Shown here: one piece after another, positions 18,502 through 27,004 of the stretch | How positions within the stretch are numbered: position 1 is the first letter of the stretch | Layout: each line of letters begins with the position of its first letter | Source of the DNA: Marinobacterium rhizophilum | GTDB lineage: Bacteria; Pseudomonadota; Gammaproteobacteria; Pseudomonadales; Balneatricaceae | Reading direction: 5' to 3' | NCBI RefSeq assembly: GCF_024397915.1 | Contig: NZ_CP073347.1 | Location: 372,001-436,000, forward strand | DNA: 64,000 nucleotides | The notes under the pieces: generated by a model | The model's database searches: none | The model's input: only the letters and a program-made list of their open reading frames with translations | What the model was told of the DNA's origin: nothing | Position numbers and translations under genes: made by a program

Positions 18502-19947
18502 ATGTCTCGCTTGAGTATCCGCCAGAGCGCAGCCGCGCTGGCATTGTTTATCGTTGTGGCGGGCACCGTTGGCTTCGAGTTTTACCAGCAGCGGGCTTTC
18601 ATGCTTCTGGCAAGCGGGGCGCTGGTGGTCTATTTCGTCACCAGCCTGACCCGCTTGAATCGTGACCTGAGAGTGCTGCTGCTGGGGGTGCTGCTGGGCG
18701 TCGCCGCCATGCGTCTGCTGGGGCTGGATATTGACGCGGCCCTGTTCGAGGGGGCGGCCCGGGCTTGCCTGTTCGCCTCATTCCTCGCCGCCCTCGGCAT
18801 GTTGCGGCACGCGGCGCAGGGGTCGAGCCTGATTGGCAAGGTCGGCGATATCGTCGGCGGCGTCAAGCCGTCCTGGCGCTATCTGCTGCTCAATGGCGGC
18901 GGTCAGTTCCTCAGCGCCCTGCTGGCCGCCGGCGCCCTGAATATACTGTCGACCGCGGTTCACCGTGGCAATCAGGGTGACACCGCGGTGCAGCGCCCGG
19001 ACATGCGACTGCTGCGCGAACGTCGCATGATCACGGCGGTACTGCGCGGCCACTGCATGGCGCAAAGCTGGGCACCGACCTCGATGTTCGTTGCCCTGAT
19101 GCTGGCCATGGTGCCCGGGCTGCAGTGGCGTCTGCTGTTGCCATACTGTGCTGCCATGGCGTTGTTGTCGTTGTTGCTGGGCTGGGTGCTGGATCAGTTG
19201 CTATGTTCCCGACACCGTCCCGTGGCCAGTCCGGTTGATGCGCCGATGCAGCCAATGAGCGCCGGGAAGGTCGCGCTGTTCCCCTTGCTGGCGCCGCTGC
19301 TGGTGCTGTTCTCGGTACTCTGCGGGCTGACATTCGGCCTGGTGTTGTGGCTGGATGTGCGTTTCGTCATTGCCGTGGTGATCGGATTCCCGCTGTTCTC
19401 CATCGCCTGGTCTCTGTTGCAGCAGCGGGATCTTCCGTCTTGTCCCGCAGGCCTGGCCGAGGCCTTCAGATCGCAGTTATTCGACGGCTTTTCAAGCCAG
19501 TACAACGAAATCGGTTTGATGGGCAGCAGTGTCTTTATCGGTGTTCTGGTGGCCAGCCGGATCAGCCCGGAGCAAATAGATGCAGTGTTGGCGACGGGGA
19601 TTTTTTCCCCCGTCGGACTGGTGATTGCGGCGGCCTGGAGCATTCCCGTACTGGGTCTGCTGGGGGTCAATCCGATGGTCACGGTGACCATCGTGGCGGG
19701 CCTGTCGAACTATATCGTACAGGTGCATTTTCCCGTCGTCGTTTTTGCTGTAGCGCTGCTGGGGGCCTGGTGCGTGACGGCAGGGTTGTCGCCTTTTGCG
19801 CAACCGGTGCTGATCGTTTCGCGCAATATCATGCGCGGCCCCGGCCAGGTTGGGTTTGCCTGGAACGGGCTTTACAGCTTGGCCGTCATGCTGATACTGA
19901 CGCTTTGGGTTTACTGGGAAGCGGCAGTCGCGGGCTCTGTTTTGTGA
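18502..19947 (+). CDS. Polytopic membrane protein, possible transporter, family not recognised
   Basis: A 481-aa protein with about 11-13 hydrophobic segments. A polar loop with VHRGNQGDTAVQRPD, RGHCMAQSWAPTSMF and a C-terminal LLGVNPMVTVTIVAG is reminiscent of ion-transporter superfamily permeases (DASS/CitM-like). The ATG at 18502 has AGGAG upstream. It follows the CoA synthetase by 61 bp on the same strand, so it may be a second carrier or exporter of the same pathway. No confident family assignment is possible by eye. Confidence 0.6.
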   Translation: MSRLSIRQSAAALALFIVVAGTVGFEFYQQRAFMLLASGALVVYFVTSLTRLNRDLRVLLLGVLLGVAAMRLLGLDIDAALFEGAARACLFASFLAALGMLRHAAQGSSLIGKVGDIVGGVKPSWRYLLLNGGGQFLSALLAAGALNILSTAVHRGNQGDTAVQRPDMRLLRERRMITAVLRGHCMAQSWAPTSMFVALMLAMVPGLQWRLLLPYCAAMALLSLLLGWVLDQLLCSRHRPVASPVDAPMQPMSAGKVALFPLLAPLLVLFSVLCGLTFGLVLWLDVRFVIAVVIGFPLFSIAWSLLQQRDLPSCPAGLAEAFRSQLFDGFSSQYNEIGLMGSSVFIGVLVASRISPEQIDAVLATGIFSPVGLVIAAAWSIPVLGLLGVNPMVTVTIVAGLSNYIVQVHFPVVVFAVALLGAWCVTAGLSPFAQPVLIVSRNIMRGPGQVGFAWNGLYSLAVMLILTLWVYWEAAVAGSVL

Positions 19948-20224
19948 TCGCTGATCATGCCAAACGGGCAGGGTCGTAAATTGGCACAGGCCCGGTACCT
20001 GCTAGCCTGCCACCCCTGGAGGGTCGTGTATCCTGTTTTTCCATCCTCCATAGACATGAGCATGAGCACTTAGACCTGCTACACCTGCAGTTTCCATCGC
20101 CATGATTCGTGCCCGGTGCTTCAGTCGATAGCAACGGGCTGCGGCAACAATAATCCATAGCTTCGGCTCATTCTTTCCTATACTGGCATCTGATCTACAG
20201 GAATATCAGGGACAACAAGGGATT

Positions 20225-20653
20225 GTGGGCAATTTCATGCGATTTTGGGCACTGGTTTTATTGCTCGGCTTGTTGCCGGTGCAAAGCCTGTGGTCGCAAG
20301 TGGTGATTGCCCACCCCGGCGTTCAGGCCGACTCTCTCAGTTCGACCCATCTTTTTTCACTGTTTTCCCTGCGCACTCGACACTGGCCCCAGGGGCAGCC
20401 TGTCACGCTGATTGTGTTTGACGATCAGCATCCGGCGCACAGCCGTTTCGTTAAACAGACACTGGGTGTCTTTCCCTATCAGTTGCGCGGCATCTGGGAT
20501 CGATATATTTTTTCGGGCGCCGTGCAGGCTCCCAGAGCCGTCGAGTCCGCACAAGACATGCTCTATTGGGTACGTCATACCGAGGGGGCGATCGGCTACC
20601 TTGAGTCAGCGGTCGACGAAGTTCAGGGGGTGAGGGTCATTGAAATCGAATAG
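20225..20653 (+). CDS. Periplasmic PBP-like protein (PstS-like domain)
   Basis: A 142-aa secreted protein with signal peptide (WALVLLLGLLPVQSLWS). The short domain resembles the phosphate-binding-protein-like modules found alone next to signalling proteins (HPGVQADSLSSTHLFSLFSLRTRHWPQG, VFPYQLRGIWDRY, GAIGYLES). It is much shorter than a real PstS (about 320 aa), so it is probably a sensory partner rather than a transporter subunit. The start is GTG 20225 or ATG 20237. The 277-bp spacer before it shows only promoter-like AT-rich DNA. Confidence 0.7.
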   Translation: MGNFMRFWALVLLLGLLPVQSLWSQVVIAHPGVQADSLSSTHLFSLFSLRTRHWPQGQPVTLIVFDDQHPAHSRFVKQTLGVFPYQLRGIWDRYIFSGAVQAPRAVESAQDMLYWVRHTEGAIGYLESAVDEVQGVRVIEIE

Positions 20654-20659
20654 TCTGGC

Positions 20660-20802
20660 GGGCATCTCGAAAAACCTACTGCGCGACTCATATGCTGCGT
20701 TGCGCGGTGCTCGGAATCCTCATGTATACCCCATACACTGCGGCTCCTGCGCTCCGTGCGCCTTGCCTCTAAGCCCGTTCGTCACGGTTTTTCGAGGTGC
20801 CC
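20660..20802. repeat. 143-bp inverted-repeat element (REP/MITE-like) at a gene start
   Basis: The ends are GGGCATCTCGAAAAACC (20660-20676) and, inverted, GGTTTTTCGAGGTGCCC (20786-20802), matching at 16 of 17 positions. The interior is an imperfect palindrome around ATGTATACCCCATACACT. It fills the junction between the PBP-like gene and the beta-barrel gene. Its right end supplies a GAGGTG ribosome-site-like sequence for the downstream gene. Similar short elements are, to my recollection, dispersed in marine gammaproteobacteria. Confidence 0.6.
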
Positions 20803-20804
20803 TG

Positions 20805-22004
20805 GTGTATCTGGCGGCTATGGCGCTGTTTCTGGCGTCACTGCCGGGGCGGGCCGACGATGACGCTGGCGGTGATTTGCGTGTCAACGGCTTTGTCACC
20901 CAGGGGTATTTTCTCACCGATCACAATAATATTTATGGCGACAGCGATGGCGGCAGCCTTGATTTTCGGGAGCTGGCAATCAATGCCTCCTGGCGGCCAA
21001 AATCAGATGTTCTGCTGGCCGGCCAGTTGATGTCCCGCCGTGCCGGCAATGTGAATGACGGGTCACCCCAGATAGATTATCTGCTGCTGGATTGGCGCCT
21101 GCAGGACGGTCTTGATACGCAGAGTGGCCTGCGCCTTGGGCGCCTCAAGGTGCCCTATGGCTTCTATAACGACACCCGGGATGTCGCCTTTACACGGCCA
21201 TCGATATTGCTGGCTCAGGAAGTCTACTACGACATGTCACGGGACCTCGCGCTGTCCGTCGATGGCGCAGGACTCTATCGCCATGGCATGGCCGGCGGGC
21301 TAAATCTGGATCTGGACCTGGTGCTGGGGGTGCCCAAAAAGGATGCCTCCGTGGAGTACGCCTACCTGGGCGCTGACATGCCCGGAGAGTTTGAATCCGG
21401 TCTTGCGGCGATTGGTCGCGTGATTCTGGCTGACACGCAGGAGCGCTGGCGTGCCGGTGTGTCGCTGCTGAGTTTTGATCTCGATTACGAGGCGTTCGAT
21501 GACCCGGTTCCCGCACTGCTACCAGGGGATGGTCAGCTCAAGGTGGATATCGCGGTACTGTCGGCTCAGGCCCGCTACCAGCGCTGGCTGTTCACGTCGG
21601 AGTACATGCTGCAGCGGATAGACTGGGGCGAACTGGGTGGTGCCGTGGCACTGAAACCCGAGGTGGAGCTGGAGGCCTGGTATCTGCAGGCGCAATATCA
21701 TTTTCAGTCACGCTGGGATCTGGTGCTGCGCTACGGCGAGGCCTACCTCGATCGCGATGACCGCAGCGGGCTGGCCTATCAGGCGCGGCTGGCAGACGTG
21801 GGGATCGCGGCACAGCCCGCGGTGCGTTATGCCCGGGACCTGGTCCTGGGGCTGGGCTGGCAGCCCACGCCGGCCTGGCTGCTGCGAGCGGAATGGCACC
21901 GCGTGCGTGGCGCACTCTGGCTGCCGGTGCAGGACAACCCGGATAACCTGAAACTGCGGCGCAACTGGAACCTGTTTGCGCTGCAGGCCACGTACCGTTT
22001 TTAA
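20805..22004 (+). CDS. Outer-membrane beta-barrel (porin-like) protein
   Basis: About 399 aa from GTG 20805, with ATG 20820 as alternative. A signal peptide (MALFLASLPGRADDD) precedes a body of alternating strands (RVNGFVTQGYFLTDHNN, LRLGRLKVPYGFYNDTRDVAF), and the last residues LQATYRF end in Phe as for outer-membrane barrels. A longer frame from TTG 20640 would translate through the 143-bp element and is judged an artefact. It lies between the PBP-like protein and the GGDEF-EAL protein, nine bases before the latter, suggesting one signalling or uptake unit. Confidence 0.72.
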   Translation: MYLAAMALFLASLPGRADDDAGGDLRVNGFVTQGYFLTDHNNIYGDSDGGSLDFRELAINASWRPKSDVLLAGQLMSRRAGNVNDGSPQIDYLLLDWRLQDGLDTQSGLRLGRLKVPYGFYNDTRDVAFTRPSILLAQEVYYDMSRDLALSVDGAGLYRHGMAGGLNLDLDLVLGVPKKDASVEYAYLGADMPGEFESGLAAIGRVILADTQERWRAGVSLLSFDLDYEAFDDPVPALLPGDGQLKVDIAVLSAQARYQRWLFTSEYMLQRIDWGELGGAVALKPEVELEAWYLQAQYHFQSRWDLVLRYGEAYLDRDDRSGLAYQARLADVGIAAQPAVRYARDLVLGLGWQPTPAWLLRAEWHRVRGALWLPVQDNPDNLKLRRNWNLFALQATYRF

Positions 22005-22013
22005 GGGGCAGAC

Positions 22014-24878
22014 ATGGTCATCAGGCGCAAGGGCAGCGGTACTTTTGTCAGTCTGAAATGGAAACTGTTGCTGACGCTGCTGCTTACGCTCTCCCTGGTC
22101 TACGCGCTGGCCCAGGCCCTGTCCTATTCGCAGCAGCAGCAGGAGCTGGAAGCTGAGCTCAGTGCCCGCAACCAGCAGCAGCTGGACATGCTCAACGCCA
22201 CGGTGGAAAGCAGTTACCGGCGTCTGCTGGATATTGCCCAGCTTCTGTTGCTGCCACCGCACGGCGAATCGGAGGCGGCCCACAGCGGGGGACGGGTGCT
22301 GCAGCTGGCCCGAACTATGGACGCACGCGCCGGCGAAGCCCTGATGCTGGGGGTGGTGGATCTGGTGCAACTCTACGGTGTTGACGGCCATTTGCAGCGG
22401 GCCTGGGGCACCGCGCTGGATATCAGGCCCGAGGTGATTTTGCAGGTGCTTGAACGTGAGCAGCCGCAGCGCAGCATTGCCTGCGTACAGGACTGTCTGC
22501 GTTATGTTGCCATTCCGCTGATGCTGAGCGGCGGGGAGACCGTGGTGCTGCTGGTCGGCAGCCCGATGCTGGATGTGGTGCTGGAGTATCACCGCCAGAG
22601 TAGCGGGGATATTGGCCTTATGCTGGCGTCGCCGGAACAGGGAGATGGGCAGCCGTGGCGCCTGGTGGCGCTGACCAACCGTGATCGCTACGCGGGCCTG
22701 CTTGCATCCTTGAGCCTGGCAGTGGCGCGGGAAAACCCCGCCGTGCCTCTGCGCCTGAGACACGAGGGGCGCGAGTTGCAGCTGCAGCTCGCGCCCTTGC
22801 AGAAGGATGTATCGGACACCCGTGCTTACTGGGTGATACTGAGTGACATCACGGCGCCGCTGGAGGCCATGCGCGAGCGGCGCCTGTTTGATATCACAGT
22901 GGCGCTGGCGGGCATTGTGCTGGCGCTGGCGTTGCTGGCGCTGATGCTGCGTCGCCCGCTGGGCTATCTCGGGCGCCTCGCCGAGCAGTTGCCGCAACTG
23001 GCCAGCGTCGGCGGCCAGCGCAGGCAGCAACTGCAGCGGTTGCCGGCACGGCTGGGGTCCAGGGCCCTGCCCGACGAACTGGATGTGCTGGCCGGCAGTG
23101 CCGTTGAGCTGGCCAGCCGGCTGGACGAGCTGGAAGAGACCGTTGCCGATCATACCCTGCACCTGGAGCGCCGCAGTGCGGCGCTGCAGCGCGAGCGGGA
23201 TTTTGTTACCAGTCTGTTTGATACCGCCGAGGCGGTGATTCTGACACAGGACCGCGATGGCGTAATTCAATCGCTGAACCAGCACGGTTGTCGCCTGCTG
23301 GGGCTGCCTTTGCCGTCAGTGCCGGGTTGCCGCTTTGATGCCATCGGCCTGCTGGACGAGAGTGAGGATGCGGTGGTGCAGCTGAGTTCGCTCTATGCGG
23401 GCGAGAGCCGGCGCGTGCAGCTTGATACGCGCTTTATGTCCGCGGACGGGCGTGAACTGCACCTCTCGTGGCAGCACTCGCGGCTGCGGGGCACGGAGGA
23501 TCATGATGCGACGATTCTGTCCATTGGCCTGGACATGACCGAGCGGCGCCATGCCGAAAGCCGCCTGTACTGGCTGGCCAACCATGATCCGCTGACCCGC
23601 TTGCCCAACCGACAGCTGTTTTTCGAGGCGCTGGTGCAGACAATAAAATCTGCCGCCCAGTCCGGCCGGGAGCTGGCCCTGCTGTGCTGCGATATCGATG
23701 ACTTCAAGGGTGTGAATGACAGCCTCGGGCACCATGTTGGCGATCAGCTGCTGCAGGCGGTGGCGCTGCGCCTCGGTGAGGCGGGCAGTGAAGAGCACCT
23801 CCTGGCGCGCCTGGGGGCCGACGAGTTCGTGCTGATGCTGGAGTGCGATCAGGACGCTATGGCGGCGTCGACCGGGCTGGCGCGTCGCTTGATTGGCTCC
23901 TTCGTTGAACCCTTCCATCTGAATGGCTACGAGATTTACAGTACCCTCAGCATTGGTATCAGTCTGTTTCCGGAACACGGGCGGGACGCCACCGACCTGG
24001 TCAAGAGTGCAGACCTTGCGATGATCGAGGCCAAGGAGCAGGGCAGCGGGCGTTACGGGGTCTATCATACGGCGCAGGGCAGTGTGCGGGTTGAACGCTT
24101 CGCGCTGGGCAACGAACTGCGCCGGGCAACGGATCGGGGCGATTTTAGCCTGCAGTATCAGCCCAAGGTGGATGCGCTCAGCGGCCGTGTGTGTGGCATG
24201 GAGGCACTGGTGCGCTGGCAGCATCCCGAGTTTGGCGCCGTCTCGCCGGGGCGTTTTATTCCGCTGGCCGAGGAAATGGGCTTGATCGTCCCGCTGGGGC
24301 GCTGGGTCCTGAACGAGGCCTGCCGGCAGATGGCCCAGTGGCAGCAGGCGGGGATGATTCCAATTCGTATGGGGGTCAATCTGGCCGGTCCGCAAATAGC
24401 CCATGAGCGTCTGCTGCAGGAGGTGGACGAGGCCCTGGCTCAGGCCGGCCTGCCGGCAAGCCTGCTGGATCTGGAAATTACCGAGAACTTCGTTATTCGC
24501 CAGCCGGAGCTGACCGTCAGCAAGCTGACACAGCTGCGCGAACGGGGCATCAGCCTGTCGATGGACGATTTTGGTACCGGTTATTCGTCCCTGAGTTATT
24601 TGAAACGCCTGCCCATCAATACCCTGAAAATCGATCAGAGCTTTGTACGCGACATCGGCCAGGACCGGGATGACGAGGCCATCGTCAAGGCGATTATCGT
24701 CATGTGTCGCAGCCTGGGGATAGGAGTGCTCGCCGAGGGCGTGGAAACCAGCGAGCAGCTCGACTTCCTGCTCAGGCACGGCTGTCACCACATCCAGGGT
24801 TATTACTACAGTCGTCCGCTGGATCCGCCGGCTCTGTGGGACTTTGTCGATCAGCACGGCATGGCCGGTTCCTGCTGA
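22014..24878 (+). CDS. Membrane-bound sensor with PAS, GGDEF and EAL domains (cyclic-di-GMP signalling)
   Basis: 954 aa. One transmembrane helix lies at about 16-35, a periplasmic sensor region up to about 290, and a second helix near 295-315. A cytoplasmic PAS domain follows (about 395-510), then GGDEF (about 520-685) and EAL (about 695-945). The GGDEF signature is GADEF (about 601-605), so cyclase activity is doubtful. The EAL motif (MEALVRW, about 729) and DDFGTGYSSLSYL are intact, so phosphodiesterase activity is likely. The periplasmic domain probably talks to the PBP-like protein encoded upstream (inference). Confidence 0.9.
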   Translation: MVIRRKGSGTFVSLKWKLLLTLLLTLSLVYALAQALSYSQQQQELEAELSARNQQQLDMLNATVESSYRRLLDIAQLLLLPPHGESEAAHSGGRVLQLARTMDARAGEALMLGVVDLVQLYGVDGHLQRAWGTALDIRPEVILQVLEREQPQRSIACVQDCLRYVAIPLMLSGGETVVLLVGSPMLDVVLEYHRQSSGDIGLMLASPEQGDGQPWRLVALTNRDRYAGLLASLSLAVARENPAVPLRLRHEGRELQLQLAPLQKDVSDTRAYWVILSDITAPLEAMRERRLFDITVALAGIVLALALLALMLRRPLGYLGRLAEQLPQLASVGGQRRQQLQRLPARLGSRALPDELDVLAGSAVELASRLDELEETVADHTLHLERRSAALQRERDFVTSLFDTAEAVILTQDRDGVIQSLNQHGCRLLGLPLPSVPGCRFDAIGLLDESEDAVVQLSSLYAGESRRVQLDTRFMSADGRELHLSWQHSRLRGTEDHDATILSIGLDMTERRHAESRLYWLANHDPLTRLPNRQLFFEALVQTIKSAAQSGRELALLCCDIDDFKGVNDSLGHHVGDQLLQAVALRLGEAGSEEHLLARLGADEFVLMLECDQDAMAASTGLARRLIGSFVEPFHLNGYEIYSTLSIGISLFPEHGRDATDLVKSADLAMIEAKEQGSGRYGVYHTAQGSVRVERFALGNELRRATDRGDFSLQYQPKVDALSGRVCGMEALVRWQHPEFGAVSPGRFIPLAEEMGLIVPLGRWVLNEACRQMAQWQQAGMIPIRMGVNLAGPQIAHERLLQEVDEALAQAGLPASLLDLEITENFVIRQPELTVSKLTQLRERGISLSMDDFGTGYSSLSYLKRLPINTLKIDQSFVRDIGQDRDDEAIVKAIIVMCRSLGIGVLAEGVETSEQLDFLLRHGCHHIQGYYYSRPLDPPALWDFVDQHGMAGSC

Positions 24879-25150
24879 GCCTGGTGTTGCTGTGTCGCTG
24901 GGTCTGGCCTCGTTAACGCTGCGACAGCAACGCAGGTCGTTTTTCAACAGCCTGCCAGGGCACGGTGGGCGCCTGGATGCCTGACTCGCCGCCCTGGTGC
25001 CGTGGCCGCGTTCTGACCTGCGTCTACAAGAGCGTGGTGGCTTCGCTCTTCAGTCCGCTGCGGCTGGTTTTTTCGTGCCGCTGTCCGTATTCTGGGTGTT
25101 CGCGCCCGCTGAAGCGGCGTCCGCGCAACAGGGTTGCAGGGAGCTTGTAG

Positions 25151-26929
25151 TTGAATTCTGATCAATGGCTGATTACCGCCATAGTGCTGCTGACGCTGGT
25201 GCTCTTTGTCTGGGGGAAGTATCGCCATGATGTGGTGGCGGCAATCGCCCTGGGGCTTTGTGTTCTTACCGGCCTGGTGGGGCCAGAGGATGCATTTGCG
25301 GGTTTCGGCCATCCCGCGGTGGTCACGGTCGCGGCGGTGCTGGTGATTTCCGACGCGCTGCGCCGATCCGGCGTGGTGGACATGATCGTTCAGAAAATAC
25401 TGCCCTACACCGAACACCCCCTCAACCATATCCTGATACTGACGGCCGTGGTCACCCTGGCGTCGGCCTTCATGAACAATGTCGGCGCCCTGGCGCTGCT
25501 GTTACCGGTTGCGCTGGCCACCTGCGCCAGGCACCAGCGCTCGCCGGCGCTGATTCTGATGCCGCTGGCCTTTGGCAGCATCCTGGGAGGCATGACCACG
25601 GCCATCGGCACACCGCCCAACATTATTATCGCCATGATGCGGGCCGAAGTGAGTGGTGAAGCTTTTAGCATGTTCGATTTTTCGCCTGTCGGGGTGGCTA
25701 TTGCGCTGATGGGGGTACTCTTTGTTACGCTGCTGGGCTGGCGCCTGATTCCGGCGGCGCGCCTCAAGCGCAGTTCCCCCGAGCAGCTGTTCGCCATTGA
25801 TGACTATCTGACCGAAGTGATAGTAACGGCCGATTCCACGCTGGTTGGCCGACCGGTGGAGGAGATCGACGGCCTGGATGACAGCAGTATCGAGGTGGTG
25901 GGCGTGGCCCATCGCCACGGCAGAACGCTGTCGCTGCGCCCAGGCCAGGTTCTCAGCGCCGGCGATATCCTCATACTGCAGGCCGATCCGTCGGAAATTC
26001 AGCCGTTGCTCGACAAGAATGACCTGGAGCTGATTACCAGTGCCGACAAGAAGTTTTCCGAGCTTACCCAGGGTGACCTTGTGCTGGTGGAGGGCGTGAT
26101 CAAGAAGGGGTCGGTGCTTGAGGGGCGCGATGTGCCTTTTCTGCGTCGGCGCAGCCACAGTACGCTGGCGCTGGTGGGGCTGGCACGGGAAGGGCAGCAG
26201 GTGCGCCATCGCCTGCGGCGTGAACAGTTCCAGGCCGGCGATATCCTGCTGTTGCAGGGGCCTGCCGATGATGTGGACGAACAGCTGAGCGAGCTGGGCA
26301 TGATTCCGCTGGCCGAACGCAATCTCAGCCTGGGACAACCCAAGAAGGTTGCCATCGCCCTGACCATCTTTGCCGTGGCCATTGCCCTGGGGGTGGCCAA
26401 GGTATTGCCGCTGGCCATCGTTTTTTCGCTGGCCGTCATGGTCTATTTGCTGCTCGATATCTTGCCGGTGCGCAACCTGTACGATGCCATCGACTGGCCG
26501 GTGATCATATTGCTGTCGGCCATGATTCCGGTGGGTGCTGCGTTGCAGAGCACGGGCCTTACGCAGCTGCTCGCCGCACAGATACTGGCCGTGACGGACG
26601 GCATTCCGGTGTATCTGGTCATTGGCTTGGTGCTGGTGGTGACCATGTTCCTGTCGGACATTATCAATAATGCGGCCACGGCGGTGATCATGGCGCCGCT
26701 GGCCTACGGAATCGCCCTTGGGCTGGGGGTCAGCCCAGACCCGTTTTTCATGGCGGTGGCGGTGGGCGCGTCCTGTGCCTTTCTGACGCCCATCGGCCAC
26801 CAGTCCAACACGCTGGTGCTGGGGCCGGGCGGTTATGCCTTCGGAGATTACTGGCGCATGGGCTTGCCGCTGGAGATCTTGATCGTGCTGCTGGCGGTGC
26901 CACTGATTTTGCTGGTCTGGCCGCTATAG
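25151..26929 (+). CDS. SLC13/DASS-type permease with two TrkA-C (RCK_C) domains
   Basis: The 592-aa membrane protein has five to six N-terminal helices (GLVGPEDAFAGFGHPAVVTV, LASAFMNNVGALALLLPVA). Two cytoplasmic RCK_C domains at about 215-385 follow, then more helices with FLSDIINNAATAVIMAPLA and FLTPIGHQSNTLVLGPGGY, the repeated ion-binding loops of the family. It probably transports an anion such as sulfate or a carboxylate with Na+. The start is TTG behind AGGGAG. The 270-bp spacer upstream shows no gene. Confidence 0.85.
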   Translation: MNSDQWLITAIVLLTLVLFVWGKYRHDVVAAIALGLCVLTGLVGPEDAFAGFGHPAVVTVAAVLVISDALRRSGVVDMIVQKILPYTEHPLNHILILTAVVTLASAFMNNVGALALLLPVALATCARHQRSPALILMPLAFGSILGGMTTAIGTPPNIIIAMMRAEVSGEAFSMFDFSPVGVAIALMGVLFVTLLGWRLIPAARLKRSSPEQLFAIDDYLTEVIVTADSTLVGRPVEEIDGLDDSSIEVVGVAHRHGRTLSLRPGQVLSAGDILILQADPSEIQPLLDKNDLELITSADKKFSELTQGDLVLVEGVIKKGSVLEGRDVPFLRRRSHSTLALVGLAREGQQVRHRLRREQFQAGDILLLQGPADDVDEQLSELGMIPLAERNLSLGQPKKVAIALTIFAVAIALGVAKVLPLAIVFSLAVMVYLLLDILPVRNLYDAIDWPVIILLSAMIPVGAALQSTGLTQLLAAQILAVTDGIPVYLVIGLVLVVTMFLSDIINNAATAVIMAPLAYGIALGLGVSPDPFFMAVAVGASCAFLTPIGHQSNTLVLGPGGYAFGDYWRMGLPLEILIVLLAVPLILLVWPL

Positions 26930-27004
26930 CTGGCCGACCTGTCGGCTCGCAGGCCCATATGATCGCCAGATTAATGGCGCACTGAACGAAAGGGAATTCA
27001 AGAC

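Noticed and set aside
20640..20804. N-terminal extension of the beta-barrel protein from TTG 20640
   Set aside because: It would translate the 143-bp inverted-repeat element; a signal peptide begins only after 20805.
24965..25150. 61-codon plus frame before the SLC13-type gene
   Set aside because: No ribosome site or similarity; it looks like a composition-driven frame in an intergenic region.
21708..26800. Large minus-strand frames (525, 543 and 432 codons) opposite the barrel, GGDEF-EAL and permease genes
   Set aside because: Low-complexity Gln/His/Arg-rich translations typical of antisense frames; the plus-strand genes have clear domains.
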